Positions 27,962-37,907 of a stretch of DNA of 45,360 bases are shown in pieces. Source of the DNA: Micropruina sp. (lineage in GTDB: Bacteria; Actinomycetota; Actinomycetes; Propionibacteriales; Propionibacteriaceae); the NCBI GenBank assembly GCA_016711105.1, contig JADJTO010000018.1, forward strand, positions 1-45,360, in the 5' to 3' direction. The stretch's first letter is position 1, and the number at the start of each line of letters is the position of its first letter. The notes beneath the pieces are model-generated. The model was not told the origin of the DNA. It was given only the letters and a program-made list of their open reading frames with translations, and searched no databases. Made by a program: the position numbers and the translations under genes.

Positions 27962-29262
27962 CTCCGGCGACTGGTTCGGTGTGATCACCCCGCTGGGCAG
28001 CGCCCTGCTGCCCGGTGAGGTTCCGCTGGCCGCGGTCGAAACGGTCTGGGACGACCTGCGCAGCGGACGCGGCCTGGGCGCGGTGATCGACACCCTGGTC
28101 GCCGCGTTCGGCAACCGGCTGAGCGCCCTGCCCGCGTTCGGGGTGCTCACCCTGGACGGCGCGGGCGCGGTTGCCGTGGCGCTGCGCGGCGCGGTCACCG
28201 CCCAGGTCTGGTCGCACGGCGCAGCCGAGACGACGCTGATCACCGGGGCCGGGGTCAGCACCTGGAACGAGCGGGCCCCTCGTCCAGGTCGGTCAGGTGC
28301 AGTTGGCCGTCCCCGGCGTGGCCGCCGGGCAACAACTCCCGGTGGTGGACGGGATCGTCCGGGCCTCGACGATCACGGTCACTGTGCAGGAGGCCGACCT
28401 CCCAGCGGCACCCGTGGTTGTGGCCGCGGCCGAGCCGGTGGTTGTGGCCGATCGGGAAGTTGCGGACGAGCCGGTGGTTGCAGCCGAGCCTGCTGCCCTC
28501 GAGGAGAAGCTCCCGGCCCCGATCGTCGAGGGGGAGCCCACTGAGGCAGACGAGCGGGAGAGCCCGTCCCTGACCACAATGGTGCCCCTGCCCGAACTCG
28601 GGCTGCCCGCGCCCAACGATTACGACCGGCTGCTGTTCGGGGAGACGGTCATCTCCTCGGTCGAGGCGGCTGCCGTCCGGGAGGAAGAACACTCTGACGA
28701 GGGTGCCGAACCGGTGCAGGCGCGCCCCGCGCCGTCGCCGCCCAGCTCGGTGATGGCCGGGCTGCCGAGCTTCGCGCCGCCGTCCTCGCCGCCCCGGCCC
28801 ACGTTCACCGCGCCGCCCCTGCTGGGCGACCACGACGGAGACACGGTCATGGTGGAGCAGCTCGGCCTGATCGGGACGTCCGCGCCGCCCAGCCCGCTGC
28901 GAATCCCTGGGTCGGCCCGGCAGCACCCCTCACTGCTCGTCCCGGGGCGGGCCCCGCTCCGGCTCGACCGATCGGCGATCGTCGGCGTCCGGCCCAGCCT
29001 GAGCCGGGTCCAGGTCGGCAGCGCCCCGCACCTGGTCAGCGTGGAGAGCCCCAGCGGGGAGATCTCGCGCAGTCACGTCGAGCTGCGGCTGGAAGGGTTC
29101 ACGGTGCTCGCGGTCGACCTGAACTCCACCAACGGCACGATGCTGATCCGGGTCGGGAAGGACCCGGTCAGGTTGCAGCCGGGTGAGCCGAGCATGGTGG
29201 TTGCCGGCGACCAGCTCGATCTGGGCGACGGGGTCGTGCTCGGCTTCGAGGGTCTGGCATGA
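27948..29262 (+). CDS. FHA-domain protein with long acidic linker (one frameshift)
   Basis: About 437 residues after removing one extra C near 28277. The N-terminal ~110-residue domain (MALHDSGDWFGVITPLGSAL onward) is of unknown fold. A long Ala/Val/Glu/Pro-rich linker with several Thr sites (for example LTTMVPLPE and GDTVMVEQL) could be kinase targets. The C-terminal FHA domain binds phosphothreonine and has SRVQVG, SRSHVELRLEG and DLNSTNGTML, with the conserved Ser-His and Asn residues. Threonine motifs plus FHA suggest a regulator whose own phosphorylation controls intra- or intermolecular FHA binding, as in GarA-like switches (inference). Confidence 0.85.
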
Positions 29263-30812
29263 GTGCCCGTCCGCCGGCCGCGCCGCCGAAGATCCCCGGG
29301 TTCAGCTACGTCCGGCATCTCGGGTCGGGCGGCTTCGCCGACGTCTACCTCTACGAGGAGTCGCTGCTTCGACGGCAGGTGGCGGTCAAGGTGCTGCTCG
29401 CCGGGGAGTTGATGGCGGAGGCGTTGTCGAACTTCACCACCGAGGCGAACCTGATGGCCCAGCTGTCGAACCACCCCTCGATCGTGTCGGTGTTCCAGGC
29501 CGGGGTTTCCGACGACGGACGTCCGTTCATCGTGATGGAGTACTGCTCCCGGCCCAACCTGCAGACCCGCTACCGGGCCGGACGGGTCGCCGAGGCGGAG
29601 ACGTTGCGGATCGGCGTCCAGATCGCCGGAGCGGTCGAAACGGCGCATCGGGCCGGGATCCTGCATCGCGACATCAAGCCGGCGAACATCCTGGTCACCG
29701 AGTACGGACGCCCGGCGCTGACCGACTTCGGGATCGCCGCGACAACGGGTTCGGGCGCCAAAGGTGGCCTCTCCATCCCATGGGCGCCACCCGAATCCTT
29801 CACCACCGGCGGGGCCGGGGACGAGCGCTCCGACGTGTACTCCCTGGCCGCGACCCTCTACACCGTGCTCGCCGGACGCACCCCGTTCGAGATCCCCGGC
29901 GAGCCCAACACCAGCACCAACGTGATCGGGCGGATCCAGAGCGGGGCACTGCCCCCGATCGGACGCTTGGACGTGGCGCCGGCGGTGGAGAAGGTGCTGG
30001 CCGCCGCGATGTCGGTCAACCCCGATGATCGACACGCCTCGGGGATGGAGTTCGCCCGCGACCTGCAGCGGCTCCAGATCGAGCGCGGGATGCAGCCGAC
30101 GACGGTGGACGTGGTCGATGACAGCGCCGACCCGCTGGAACGCGAAGAGGACGAGGGACTGACCCGGATCCGCAGCGTGGTCACGATCGACGCGCAGGCG
30201 GCCGAGCAGCCCGGGCTGGACACGTCCGTTCCGACCACGCTGACCGACCACGGCTACACCCAGAAAGCTTTCCGGCCTGCTGCCCTGCCGCTGCCGGAAC
30301 CGCCACCGCTAGAAGAGACCCAGCTGCGGGCTCCGCTGCAGCCGGTCGAAGTTCCGGCGCAGACGTCCGACCCTGCCGCCCCGGCTACGCGCTCCCGGAC
30401 GCGTGCCGTCGTGCTGGTCGCCGTCGCCGCCGCGATCGCCCTGATCGCGGGGTTGGTGGTGGTGACGACCCTGTTCGGCCAGCCGGCCGCGTCCGCTCGT
30501 CCGGGAGTCACCCCGTCCAGCGAGCCGATCGACCCGGCGCCGGTCAGCTCAGCCGTCCCCCAGGTGGCCAAACTCAAGGGCGTGCTCACCGCGGGCAAGG
30601 TCACGTTCACCTGGACGAACCCCGACCCGCAGGAGGGCGACAGCTACCTGTGGCGGCGGGTCGAACCGGGCGTCAAGCACACCTACACGCAGGTGAAGGC
30701 GACCAAGGTGACCCTGCTCCCGGCCGCCTCGGGCAGCACCTGCATCGAGGTGTTGCTGCGGCGGGCCAACGGACGCTCCGCCGACGAGCCGATGGGCGGG
30801 TGTGCCCGATGA
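29259..30812 (+). CDS. pkb2: transmembrane Ser/Thr protein kinase with FN3-like sensor domain
   Basis: A 517-residue Hanks-type kinase. The glycine loop is LGSGGFADVYLY, the ATP lysine lies in VAVKVL, the catalytic loop is HRDIKPANIL and the metal site is DFG, followed by the APPE motif. All appear intact, so the enzyme should be active. A juxtamembrane Thr-rich stretch follows, then one membrane helix (VVLVAVAAAIALIAGLVVVT, about residues 385-405). The extracellular tail (VTFTWTNPDPQEGDSYLW, then CIEVLLRRANG) resembles an FN3 fold, matching the FN3 domains of the giant envelope protein. It is the kinase of the PFNA cluster. It overlaps its neighbours by 4 bases on both sides. Confidence 0.93.
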   Translation: MSARPPAAPPKIPGFSYVRHLGSGGFADVYLYEESLLRRQVAVKVLLAGELMAEALSNFTTEANLMAQLSNHPSIVSVFQAGVSDDGRPFIVMEYCSRPNLQTRYRAGRVAEAETLRIGVQIAGAVETAHRAGILHRDIKPANILVTEYGRPALTDFGIAATTGSGAKGGLSIPWAPPESFTTGGAGDERSDVYSLAATLYTVLAGRTPFEIPGEPNTSTNVIGRIQSGALPPIGRLDVAPAVEKVLAAAMSVNPDDRHASGMEFARDLQRLQIERGMQPTTVDVVDDSADPLEREEDEGLTRIRSVVTIDAQAAEQPGLDTSVPTTLTDHGYTQKAFRPAALPLPEPPPLEETQLRAPLQPVEVPAQTSDPAAPATRSRTRAVVLVAVAAAIALIAGLVVVTTLFGQPAASARPGVTPSSEPIDPAPVSSAVPQVAKLKGVLTAGKVTFTWTNPDPQEGDSYLWRRVEPGVKHTYTQVKATKVTLLPAASGSTCIEVLLRRANGRSADEPMGGCAR

Positions 30813-31509
30813 GCGCGGCCCCCAAGGTGTCGGTGGAGTTCTGCGGTGAATGGGTCGAGGTGCCGAGCACCGGGGCCTTCGGGATCGGACGCGAGGCTGA
30901 ACTCGCCGTCGACGACAACCCGTTCCTGCACCGGCGACTGCTGGAGATCGAATGGGTCAACGATCTGTGGCTGCTGACCAACGTCGGTTCCCGGTTGGCA
31001 GTGACGGTGATGGACGGGGCCGGGCTGATGCAGTCGTGGCTGGCCCCGGGGGCCAGGCTGCCGCTGGTGTTCGAGCAGACCACGGTCGTGTTCAGCGCCG
31101 GGCCCACCACCTACGAGCTCACCATGCACCTCAGTGAACCGGTGTTCGGCGGGGTCGGGATCGTGCCCGCGCTGGGCCAGACGACGATCGGCCCGACCGA
31201 GTTCACCCCTCGCAGCGGCTGCTGATGGTGGCGTTGGCCGAGCCGATCCTGCTCCGCGAGCACAGCGGGATGAGCGAGATCCCGACCAACGCGCGCGCCG
31301 CCGAGCGGCTCGGCTGGGCCCTGACCCGGTTCAATCGCAAACTCGACAACGTCTGCGACAAGCTGGACCGGGCCGGGATCAAAGGCCTGCGCGGCGGGCC
31401 GGGCAGCCACGCGATGAACCGGCGCTCGCGCCTGGTCGAGTACGCGATCGCGGCCCGCCTGGTCACCCGCACCGACCTGGCCCTGCTGGATTCCCCGATG
31501 GAGGGCTGA
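30809..31509 (+). CDS. small FHA-like protein with C-terminal helical domain (one frameshift)
   Basis: A protein of 233 residues after restoring one C near 31208 (EFTP-SQRLLMVALAE). The N-terminal half (FGIGREAELAVDDNPFLHRR then LWLLTNVGSRLAVTVMDG) has the rhythm of an FHA domain, but the conserved Ser-His and Asn phosphothreonine contacts are poorly kept. The C-terminal half (TNARAAERLGWALTRFNRKL, then AMNRRSRLVEYAIAARLV) looks like a winged-helix-type module. Similar two-part proteins accompany FtsK/EssC-type genes in actinobacterial T7SS-like loci. Start and stop overlap both neighbours (ATGA). Confidence 0.72.
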
Positions 31510-34500
31510 TGCGCCTCAAGATCACGCTGCGCCGACCGGCCGGCGAGGTGGACCTGGTCGTCACCGCCGATGCGACCGCCTCAGTCACCGACGTCGCCCG
31601 GCACATCGCCACCGCCGACCCGACCCTCCCTGAGGCCCCCGCCGGGCTGGTCACGCTGCTCGTCCGGGATCCGCTCAACCCCACTGGTCGGCTGCTGGAC
31701 GGCGCATCCGGCGTTGTCGACTGCGGCATCCGCTCCGGGTCGCGCCTCGAAGTGGCCCAGCCCTACCGCCGCGCCACGTCCGGGAGCGAGCCGGTGGCCG
31801 CCATCGCGCGGGTCGTCTCCGGCCTGGACGTGGGCAAGGAGTTCCCGCTGCGGGAGGGCGCCAACCTGATCGGACGCCAGCGCGACCTCGCGGTCTGCCT
31901 GGCCGACCCGCTGGTCTCCAAGCGGCACGCCAAGATCACCGTGGCCGACACGATCGAGATCACCGACCTGAACTCCGCCAACGGGGTGCTGATGTCCGGC
32001 GAGCCGGTGACCAGAGCCACCTTGACCAGTTCGGACGTGGTGGTCCTCGGCGACACCACGTTGACCGTGTCCCGGCTGCCCAATGCCGGCCGAGTCAGCG
32101 GGCCGGTGCTGGAACACGTCCGCTCACCCCGGGTCGTGCCGCCTTACCCGGGTCGTGAGTTCCCGCTGCCCAAACCGCCGGGCGTGCCGCAGGCGCAACG
32201 GTTCCCGCTGATCGCCATGGCGGCGCCGCTGATGCTCGGCGGGGTGATGTACGCGATCCAGCCGCAGGGGTTGGCGGTGATCATGATGCTGATGACGCCG
32301 CTGCTGCTGATCTCGTCCTGGATGGATCAGTCGATCACCTCCCGGCGGGTGATGAAGAACCAGAAGCGCCAGTTCGATCAGTCGATGTTGCGGATGCAGG
32401 AGCGGTTGGAGGCCGAGCGTGAGACCGAACGCCGCGTCCGGGGGGTGGAGTCGCCGTCGCTGGCCGAAGCCGAACAGGCCGTGGAACAGCTCAGCCCGTT
32501 GTTGTGGACGCGTCGACCTGAGCACGTCCATTACCTGACCATCCGGCTCGGCCGCGGGCGTGCCTCGAGCCGGAACACCCTGGTGCTGCCGCAGAGCAAC
32601 GAGACGTTGCCGGAGTTCTGGGGAGCAGTTGGAAGACCTTGGGCCGGGGTTCGGCCAGCTCGACGACGTCCGATCATCGCCGACCTGCATCGCGACGGCG
32701 CCCTGGGCGTGGCCGGCCCGCACGGCGTGGCCAGCGGCGTCGCTCGTGGGATCGTGCTGCAGCTGCTGGCGTTGCACTCGCCGGCCGAGGTGGTGCTCGG
32801 GGCGCTGGTCTCGCCCGTCTCCAAAGCCGACTGGGAGTGGCTGAAGTGGGTTCCGCACACGTCCTCGGCGCACAGCCCGTTGGCCGCCGAGCATTTGGCG
32901 GACGGCCCGAGCGCCGCGTCCGGTCTGTTGGCCCAGATCGAAGGCCTGATCGAGCAGCGGCTGGGCGGTAAAGCGCCGAAGCCGCGTGGGCTCGGTCGGC
33001 GGGGAGACCGGGGACGATCAGGGCCCGGGCAGCCGGGTGCCCGCGGTCGTCCTGCTGATCGAGAACGACGCCCCGGTGGATCGCGGACGGGTGACCCGGG
33101 TGGCCGAACGCGGCCCGGACGCCGGGGTCTACGTGATCTGGTGCGCCGCCGGGGTCGAGTTGCTGCCGGCCGCCTGCCGCAGCTTCATCGAACTCGACCC
33201 GACCAACGCAGGCGGCTTGATCGGGATGGTCCGGGTGGGAGCGCGGCTGCACCCGGTCACCACCGAGGCCGTCTCAGCCGAGCGCGCCGAGCAACTCGCC
33301 CGAACGATGTCCCCGGTCACCGACGTCGGTTCACCCGAAGACGACGACTCCGACCTGCCGACCCAGGTGTCCTACGCCCAACTGGCCGGCGAGGAGATCC
33401 TGGATTCCCCGGAATCGGTGGTGGAGCGGTGGCGCCAGAACAACTCGCTCACCCCGCGGGACGGGTCCGCGCCGATCCGTCGCCGCAAGGAGGGGAACCT
33501 GCGCGCCTTGGTCGGGCACGCCGCGGCCGCGCCGTTGCAGCTGGATCTGCGCCGCGAAGGGCCGCACGCCCTGGTCGGCGGGACCACCGGTGCCGGGAAG
33601 TCGGAGTTCCTGCAGTCGTGGGTGTTGGGCATGGCTGCCGCCCACAGCCCGGACCGGCTCACCTTCCTGTTCGTCGACTACACGGGCGGGGCGGCGTTCG
33701 CCGACTGCGTCAAACTCCCGCACACCGTGGGCCTGGTCACCGACCTCTCCCCGCATCTGGTGCGGCGCGCCCTCACCTCGCTGCGGGCCGAACTGCGGCA
33801 CCGGGAGCATCTGCTGCAGCGGAAGAAGGCCAAAGACCAGGTCTCGCTGGAGAAGACCGGCGACCCGGACTGCCCGCCGAGCCTGGTGATCGTGGTGGAC
33901 GAGTTCGCCGCGCTCGTCCAGGAAGTGCCCGAGTTCGTGGACGGGGTGGTCGACGTCGCGCAACGGGGCCGCTCGCTGGGGCTGCACCTGATTCTGGCGA
34001 CCCAGCGTCCCGCGGGCGTGATCAAGGAGAACCTGCGGGCCAACACCAACCTCCGTGTCGCACTGCGGATGGCCGACACCGACGACTCGATCGACATTCT
34101 GGGGGACCCGATGGCGGCCCACTTCAACCCGTCCACGCCCGGACGGGGGGCGGTGAAGACCGGCCCGGGGCGGCTGCAAACCTTCCAGACCGGGTACGCC
34201 GGAGGCTGGACCACCAACGAGCCGCCGCGTCCGCAGATCGAGGTGGCTGAGCTGGGATTCGGCGGCGGCAACCGGTGGGAGGTTCCCGAAACCGACGCGG
34301 TCGAGGTGGACGATCCCGGCCCCAACGACATCGCCCGGATCGTCGCCACCGTGCAGCGGGCCGCACAATCGGCCGGCGTGCCGACGCCACGCAAGCCGTG
34401 GCTCCCTGAGCTGGCCGGCGTCTACGACCTGGCCCTGCTGCCCAACCCACGCACGGACGAGCGGCTGCTGCTCGGAGCGCTCGACCTGCCGGAGAGCCAG

Positions 34501-35934
34501 TCCCAGCCGACCGCCTTCTACGAACCCGATCGGGACGGCAACATGGCGATCTTCGGCACCGGCGGGTCGGGAAAGTCCACCGCCCTGCGGACCATCGCCA
34601 GCGCCGCCGCCTTCACCGCGCACGGTGGTCCGGTGCACATCTACGGCCTCGACTTCGGCTCCCGCGGCCTGCACATGCTGGAGGAACTGCCCCACGTCGG
34701 GGCCGTGATCGACGGTGATGACGAGGAGCGGGTGATCCGGTTGTTGCGGATGCTGCGCGGCATCGTCGACGAGCGCGCGACCCGCTTCGCCGCCGTCCGG
34801 GCCAGCACGATCGTGGAGTACCGGCAGCTGGCCGGACGTCCGCAGGAGCCGCGCTACCTGCTGCTGGTCGACGGCATCGGGGCCTTCCGGGAGAAGTTCG
34901 AGTTCGCCTCGGTCGAGGCCTCGCTCTGGTTCAACGCCTTCTCCCAGATCGCCGCGGACGGACGTCCGCTGGGGGTCCACGTGGTGATGACCGGCGACCG
35001 GCCGAACTCGATTCCCCCCTCGATCGCCTCCACCGTGCAGCGGCGGGTGGTGCTGCGCCTGGCCGACATCGAGGAGTACCTGCTGCTCGGTGTGCCCAAG
35101 GACATCCTCGACCAGACCTCCCCGGCCGGCCGCGGCATCCTGGACGGCAACGAGATCCAGTTCGCCATCCTCGGCGGCAGCCCGAACGTCGCCGTGCAGG
35201 CCCGCGACCTGCAGAGTCTGGCCACCAGCATGCGCCGCTCGCCGAGCAGCGCTCCGGCACCGGTGGGCAAGCTGCCCGACCAGGTGTGGCTCTCCGACCT
35301 GCCCCTCGGCGCCGAGGGCGAGATCGTGATCGGCCTGGACGACGTCACGCTGGCCCCGGTCCGGCTGCCGGCGCAGGGGCCGTTCCTGCTGGCGGGACCG
35401 CCCTCCAGCGGACGGACGACCGCCCTCTCCACGATCTCGGCCGCGTTGGCCGCCTCCTCGCCGAGCGTGCGCCAGGTGCTGCTGACCGGACGCCGCTCGC
35501 CGCTGGCCAATGCGACCCAGTGGGCCGAGCGGGCCGAGGGTGCGTCCGCGGTCGCCGAACTCGCCGCCAAGCTCACCTCGCAGCTGGAGTCGCCCGGAGG
35601 CCCGAAGCTGGCCCTGCTGATCGAGCATCTGACCGACTTCAGCGGCGGGGAGGCCGAGTTCGCCCTGGATCGGCTGATCAAGGTGGCGATCCGGGAGGGC
35701 TGTCTGGTGGTCGGGGAGGCGGAGACGTCCACCTGGAGCCAGGCGTGGACGCTGGCCCAACCGTTCAAGGCCGGGCGGACCGGGCTGCTGCTCGTCCCCG
35801 GCGACATGGACGGAGACACGCTCCTGGGCACCCCGCTGGGCCGCTTGCGCCGGGCCGATTTCCCGGCCGGACGAGGCTTCCTGATCCGGGCCGGACGGGC
35901 GCGCAAACTCCAGGTGGCCACCGACAAGGGGTGA
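31509..35934 (+). CDS. EssC/EccC-type FtsK-SpoIIIE ATPase of a type VII-like secretion system (three frameshifts)
   Basis: About 1,474 residues after correcting three one-base indels (extra base near 32622, lost base near 32676, extra base near 32983). Order: a ubiquitin-like or degenerate FHA start (RLKITLRRPAGEVDLVV), then a clear FHA domain (LIGRQRDLAV, VSKRHAKI, about residues 115-195). Two membrane segments follow (about 233-275), then three FtsK-like ATPase domains. Walker A1 is GGTTGAGKS (near 690) with Walker B VIVVDEFAAL. A2 is GTGGSGKS (near 1018) with LLLVDGIGAF. A3 is GPPSSGRTT (near 1296), with Lys changed to Arg and LALLIEHL lacking the usual Asp-Glu. FHA plus three ATPases is the EssC plan of Gram-positive T7SS motors. 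It drives export of WXG100 proteins such as the one just downstream. Confidence 0.9.
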
Positions 35935-35979
35935 TGGGGATCTCACCCCATCGACGGTTTCGACCAAGGGCCATAGGTT
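35933..35979 (+). promoter_or_regulatory. weak hairpin and candidate promoter before the WXG100 gene
   Basis: GATGGGG and CCCCATC (35933-35939, 35946-35952) form a 7-base stem right at the EssC/EccC stop, with no T tract. Just after, TCGACG (35951-35956) and TAGGTT (35974-35979) are 17 bases apart and could be an internal promoter. Together they would let the WXG100 substrate be expressed apart from, and more strongly than, the machinery. Confidence 0.4.
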
Positions 35980-36043
35980 ACCTACCAACAAATGAAACTC
36001 ATCGTGAAGCGAATGCTGCACGAGGTGATGAAGGAGAAGAAGA

Positions 36044-36313
36044 ATGGCAGTTTGGGGTCTTGATGTTCAGCAGATGCGGCAGCTCAGCTCGCAGTTGAAC
36101 CAGAAGGCGGGCGAAATCGAGAACGCGCTCGGCACGCTGACCAGCGCGCTGGCCAACACCCAGTGGGAGGGTCCGGACGCGACCGCTTTCCGCAATGACT
36201 GGTCCGGCAGCCACAGCGCCGCCCTCCGCCAGGTGATCCAGGCGCTCCGCGATGCCTCGTCCAAGGCGACTCAGAATGCGAACGCCCAGGAGCAGACGTC
36301 CAACACGCAGTGA
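36044..36313 (+). CDS. WXG100-family secreted protein (ESAT-6-like)
   Basis: An 89-residue helical hairpin protein with the central WxG turn as TQWEGPDATAFRNDW (W-E-G at about 42-44), flanked by two amphipathic helices rich in Gln and Ala. Length and layout are exactly those of WXG100 proteins, which are exported by type VII systems, usually as dimers, and serve as partner or structural substrates. The ATG follows AAGGAG and AGAAG sequences. It lies right after the EssC/EccC-type motor. The tail QEQTSNTQ has no evident YxxxD/E export signal, so the signal may be supplied by a partner. Confidence 0.92.
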   Translation: MAVWGLDVQQMRQLSSQLNQKAGEIENALGTLTSALANTQWEGPDATAFRNDWSGSHSAALRQVIQALRDASSKATQNANAQEQTSNTQ

Positions 36314-36319
36314 CCTGTG

Positions 36320-36347
36320 GTGGCGGGCGCCACTGCGCGCCCGCCAC
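36320..36347 (+). terminator. strong hairpin between WXG100 and lipase genes
   Basis: GTGGCGGGCG (36320-36329) pairs perfectly with CGCCCGCCAC (36338-36347) around an 8-base loop, starting 6 bases after the WXG100 stop. There is no T run. It probably acts as a partial terminator or an mRNA-stabilising 3' end that gives more WXG100 than downstream product. Confidence 0.55.
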
Positions 36348-36374
36348 TGACTGCTACCAACGAAAGGTCTCCTG

Positions 36375-37907
36375 ATGGCCGGCATGTACGGCGCCGACGT
36401 CGCCCAGCTGCGGGCGCTTGCGCAGCAGTTCGAGCGCACGGCCGAGCAGTTGGAACACGACCGCATGGCCGTGGGCAACGCGATCCAGATCAGTGCCTGG
36501 GTGGGCCCGGTGGCGGTGCGGTTCCGCGCCGAATGGGACTCCCAGCACAGCCAGCGGATCGTCGGGGCGGCGCGGCTGTTGCGCGACAACGCCCGGCTGG
36601 CCCGCGCCAACGCCGACGCTCAGGAGGCGACCAGCGCGATCGATGGATCGAGCGGTGGCGGCCCGGCAGGCTCCGGTGGCGGCGGCGGTGGTCCGTTGTC
36701 CTGGTTCGGTGACCGGTTGGGCGAGCTGAAGGACGCCGGCAGCACCGCCGTCGACTGGGTCGGGGATCGCGCGTCCGATCTGTGGGAAGCCGGCGAAGAC
36801 GCAGCGAACTGGGTCGGCGATCAGGCCGTGGCCGCCTGGAACTGGACGTCCGGCACGGCCGTTGCGGCCGCTAACTGGACGTCCGATCGGGCGGTCGACG
36901 CGTGGAACTGGGCGGGGGATCGGTTCGAGGCGATCGGCGACGACTGGGCGAACTACGGTGACGCAGCCGGTCAGTACTGGCAGGCCACAGGGGGTTCCCT
37001 CCTCGATGGACGCTGGCCGCGGACGACCGAAGTGGTGGCCTCCACGGCCATGCTCACGGGTGCTTTCGCGGGAGCCGTGGTCACCACGATCACCGCCGGG
37101 ACCATTGAGGCGAACATCTTCGACGACGGCAAGCCCGTAGCGAGCGAACCACGCCCGGTCAACCAGGGCGTCACCAACCCGACGAGCCTGGCGGATCTGA
37201 CCACCAGCGTCACCGATGCCTACGATGCCGGGGACGGAGTCGTCCGGGTCACGACCATCGATACCCCCGACGGCCCGAAGGTCATCGTCAGCGTCCCCGG
37301 AACACAGTCGTGGGGCCCCGAGACCGGGGCGAACCCGATGGACTTGACCGGCAATCTGGTCACCGCCGGCGGCGGACGATCCACGATGTCGGAGGCGGTG
37401 GAGTTGGCTCTGGCGAAGGCGAACATTCCGGCGGGCGCGGAGTTGATGCTGGTCGGTCACTCCCAAGGGGGCATGACAGTGGCGGATCTCGCCTCTGATC
37501 GCGACCTGGTCACCAAGTACAACGTCACGAATGCGATCACGTTCGGCTCCCCGATCGACAGCACCCACATTGATCCGCGGGTGAACGTCCTCGAACTGCA
37601 GCACGCCACCGACCTCGTGCCGCGGCTGGATCTCGGGGACGCGCTCTACGTCCAAGGAGTGCCCGTGGGGCTACCCAGCGGGTATCAGCAGTCGGGTCCT
37701 CAGCACACCACGGTCACGTTGGCCAACCCCTCCGGCGTGCTTGATCTCGCCGGGAACCACTCGCACGAGAATTACAGTACGTCGCTGGAGAGCAGCGCCG
37801 ACCCGGCACTCTTGGCGTTCCAGAGCCAGCTCCGCGAGGCCGGCTTCCTCAGCGGCAACTCGACCAACACGACCGCCCAGGACATCACCGTCGGGAGGAG
37901 CGATTAA
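36375..37907 (+). CDS. WXG100-headed protein with C-terminal lipase/esterase-like domain, candidate T7SS effector
   Basis: 510 residues in three parts. Residues 1-95 form a WXG100-like helical hairpin with WxG in SAWVGPVAVRF. A Gly-rich linker follows (SSGGGPAGSGGGGGG), then about 70 residues of Trp-rich amphipathic repeats (WVGDRASDLWEAG, WVGDQAVAAWNW, TSDRAVDAWNW) and a hydrophobic segment (about 217-240). The C-terminal domain is an alpha/beta hydrolase: the nucleophile elbow is VGHSQGGM (Ser363), with Asp413 in HATDLVPR and His462 in AGNHSHENY as plausible triad partners. The architecture (export head, linker, enzyme) is that of T7SS effectors. AAAGG precedes the ATG. Confidence 0.82.
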   Translation: MAGMYGADVAQLRALAQQFERTAEQLEHDRMAVGNAIQISAWVGPVAVRFRAEWDSQHSQRIVGAARLLRDNARLARANADAQEATSAIDGSSGGGPAGSGGGGGGPLSWFGDRLGELKDAGSTAVDWVGDRASDLWEAGEDAANWVGDQAVAAWNWTSGTAVAAANWTSDRAVDAWNWAGDRFEAIGDDWANYGDAAGQYWQATGGSLLDGRWPRTTEVVASTAMLTGAFAGAVVTTITAGTIEANIFDDGKPVASEPRPVNQGVTNPTSLADLTTSVTDAYDAGDGVVRVTTIDTPDGPKVIVSVPGTQSWGPETGANPMDLTGNLVTAGGGRSTMSEAVELALAKANIPAGAELMLVGHSQGGMTVADLASDRDLVTKYNVTNAITFGSPIDSTHIDPRVNVLELQHATDLVPRLDLGDALYVQGVPVGLPSGYQQSGPQHTTVTLANPSGVLDLAGNHSHENYSTSLESSADPALLAFQSQLREAGFLSGNSTNTTAQDITVGRSD

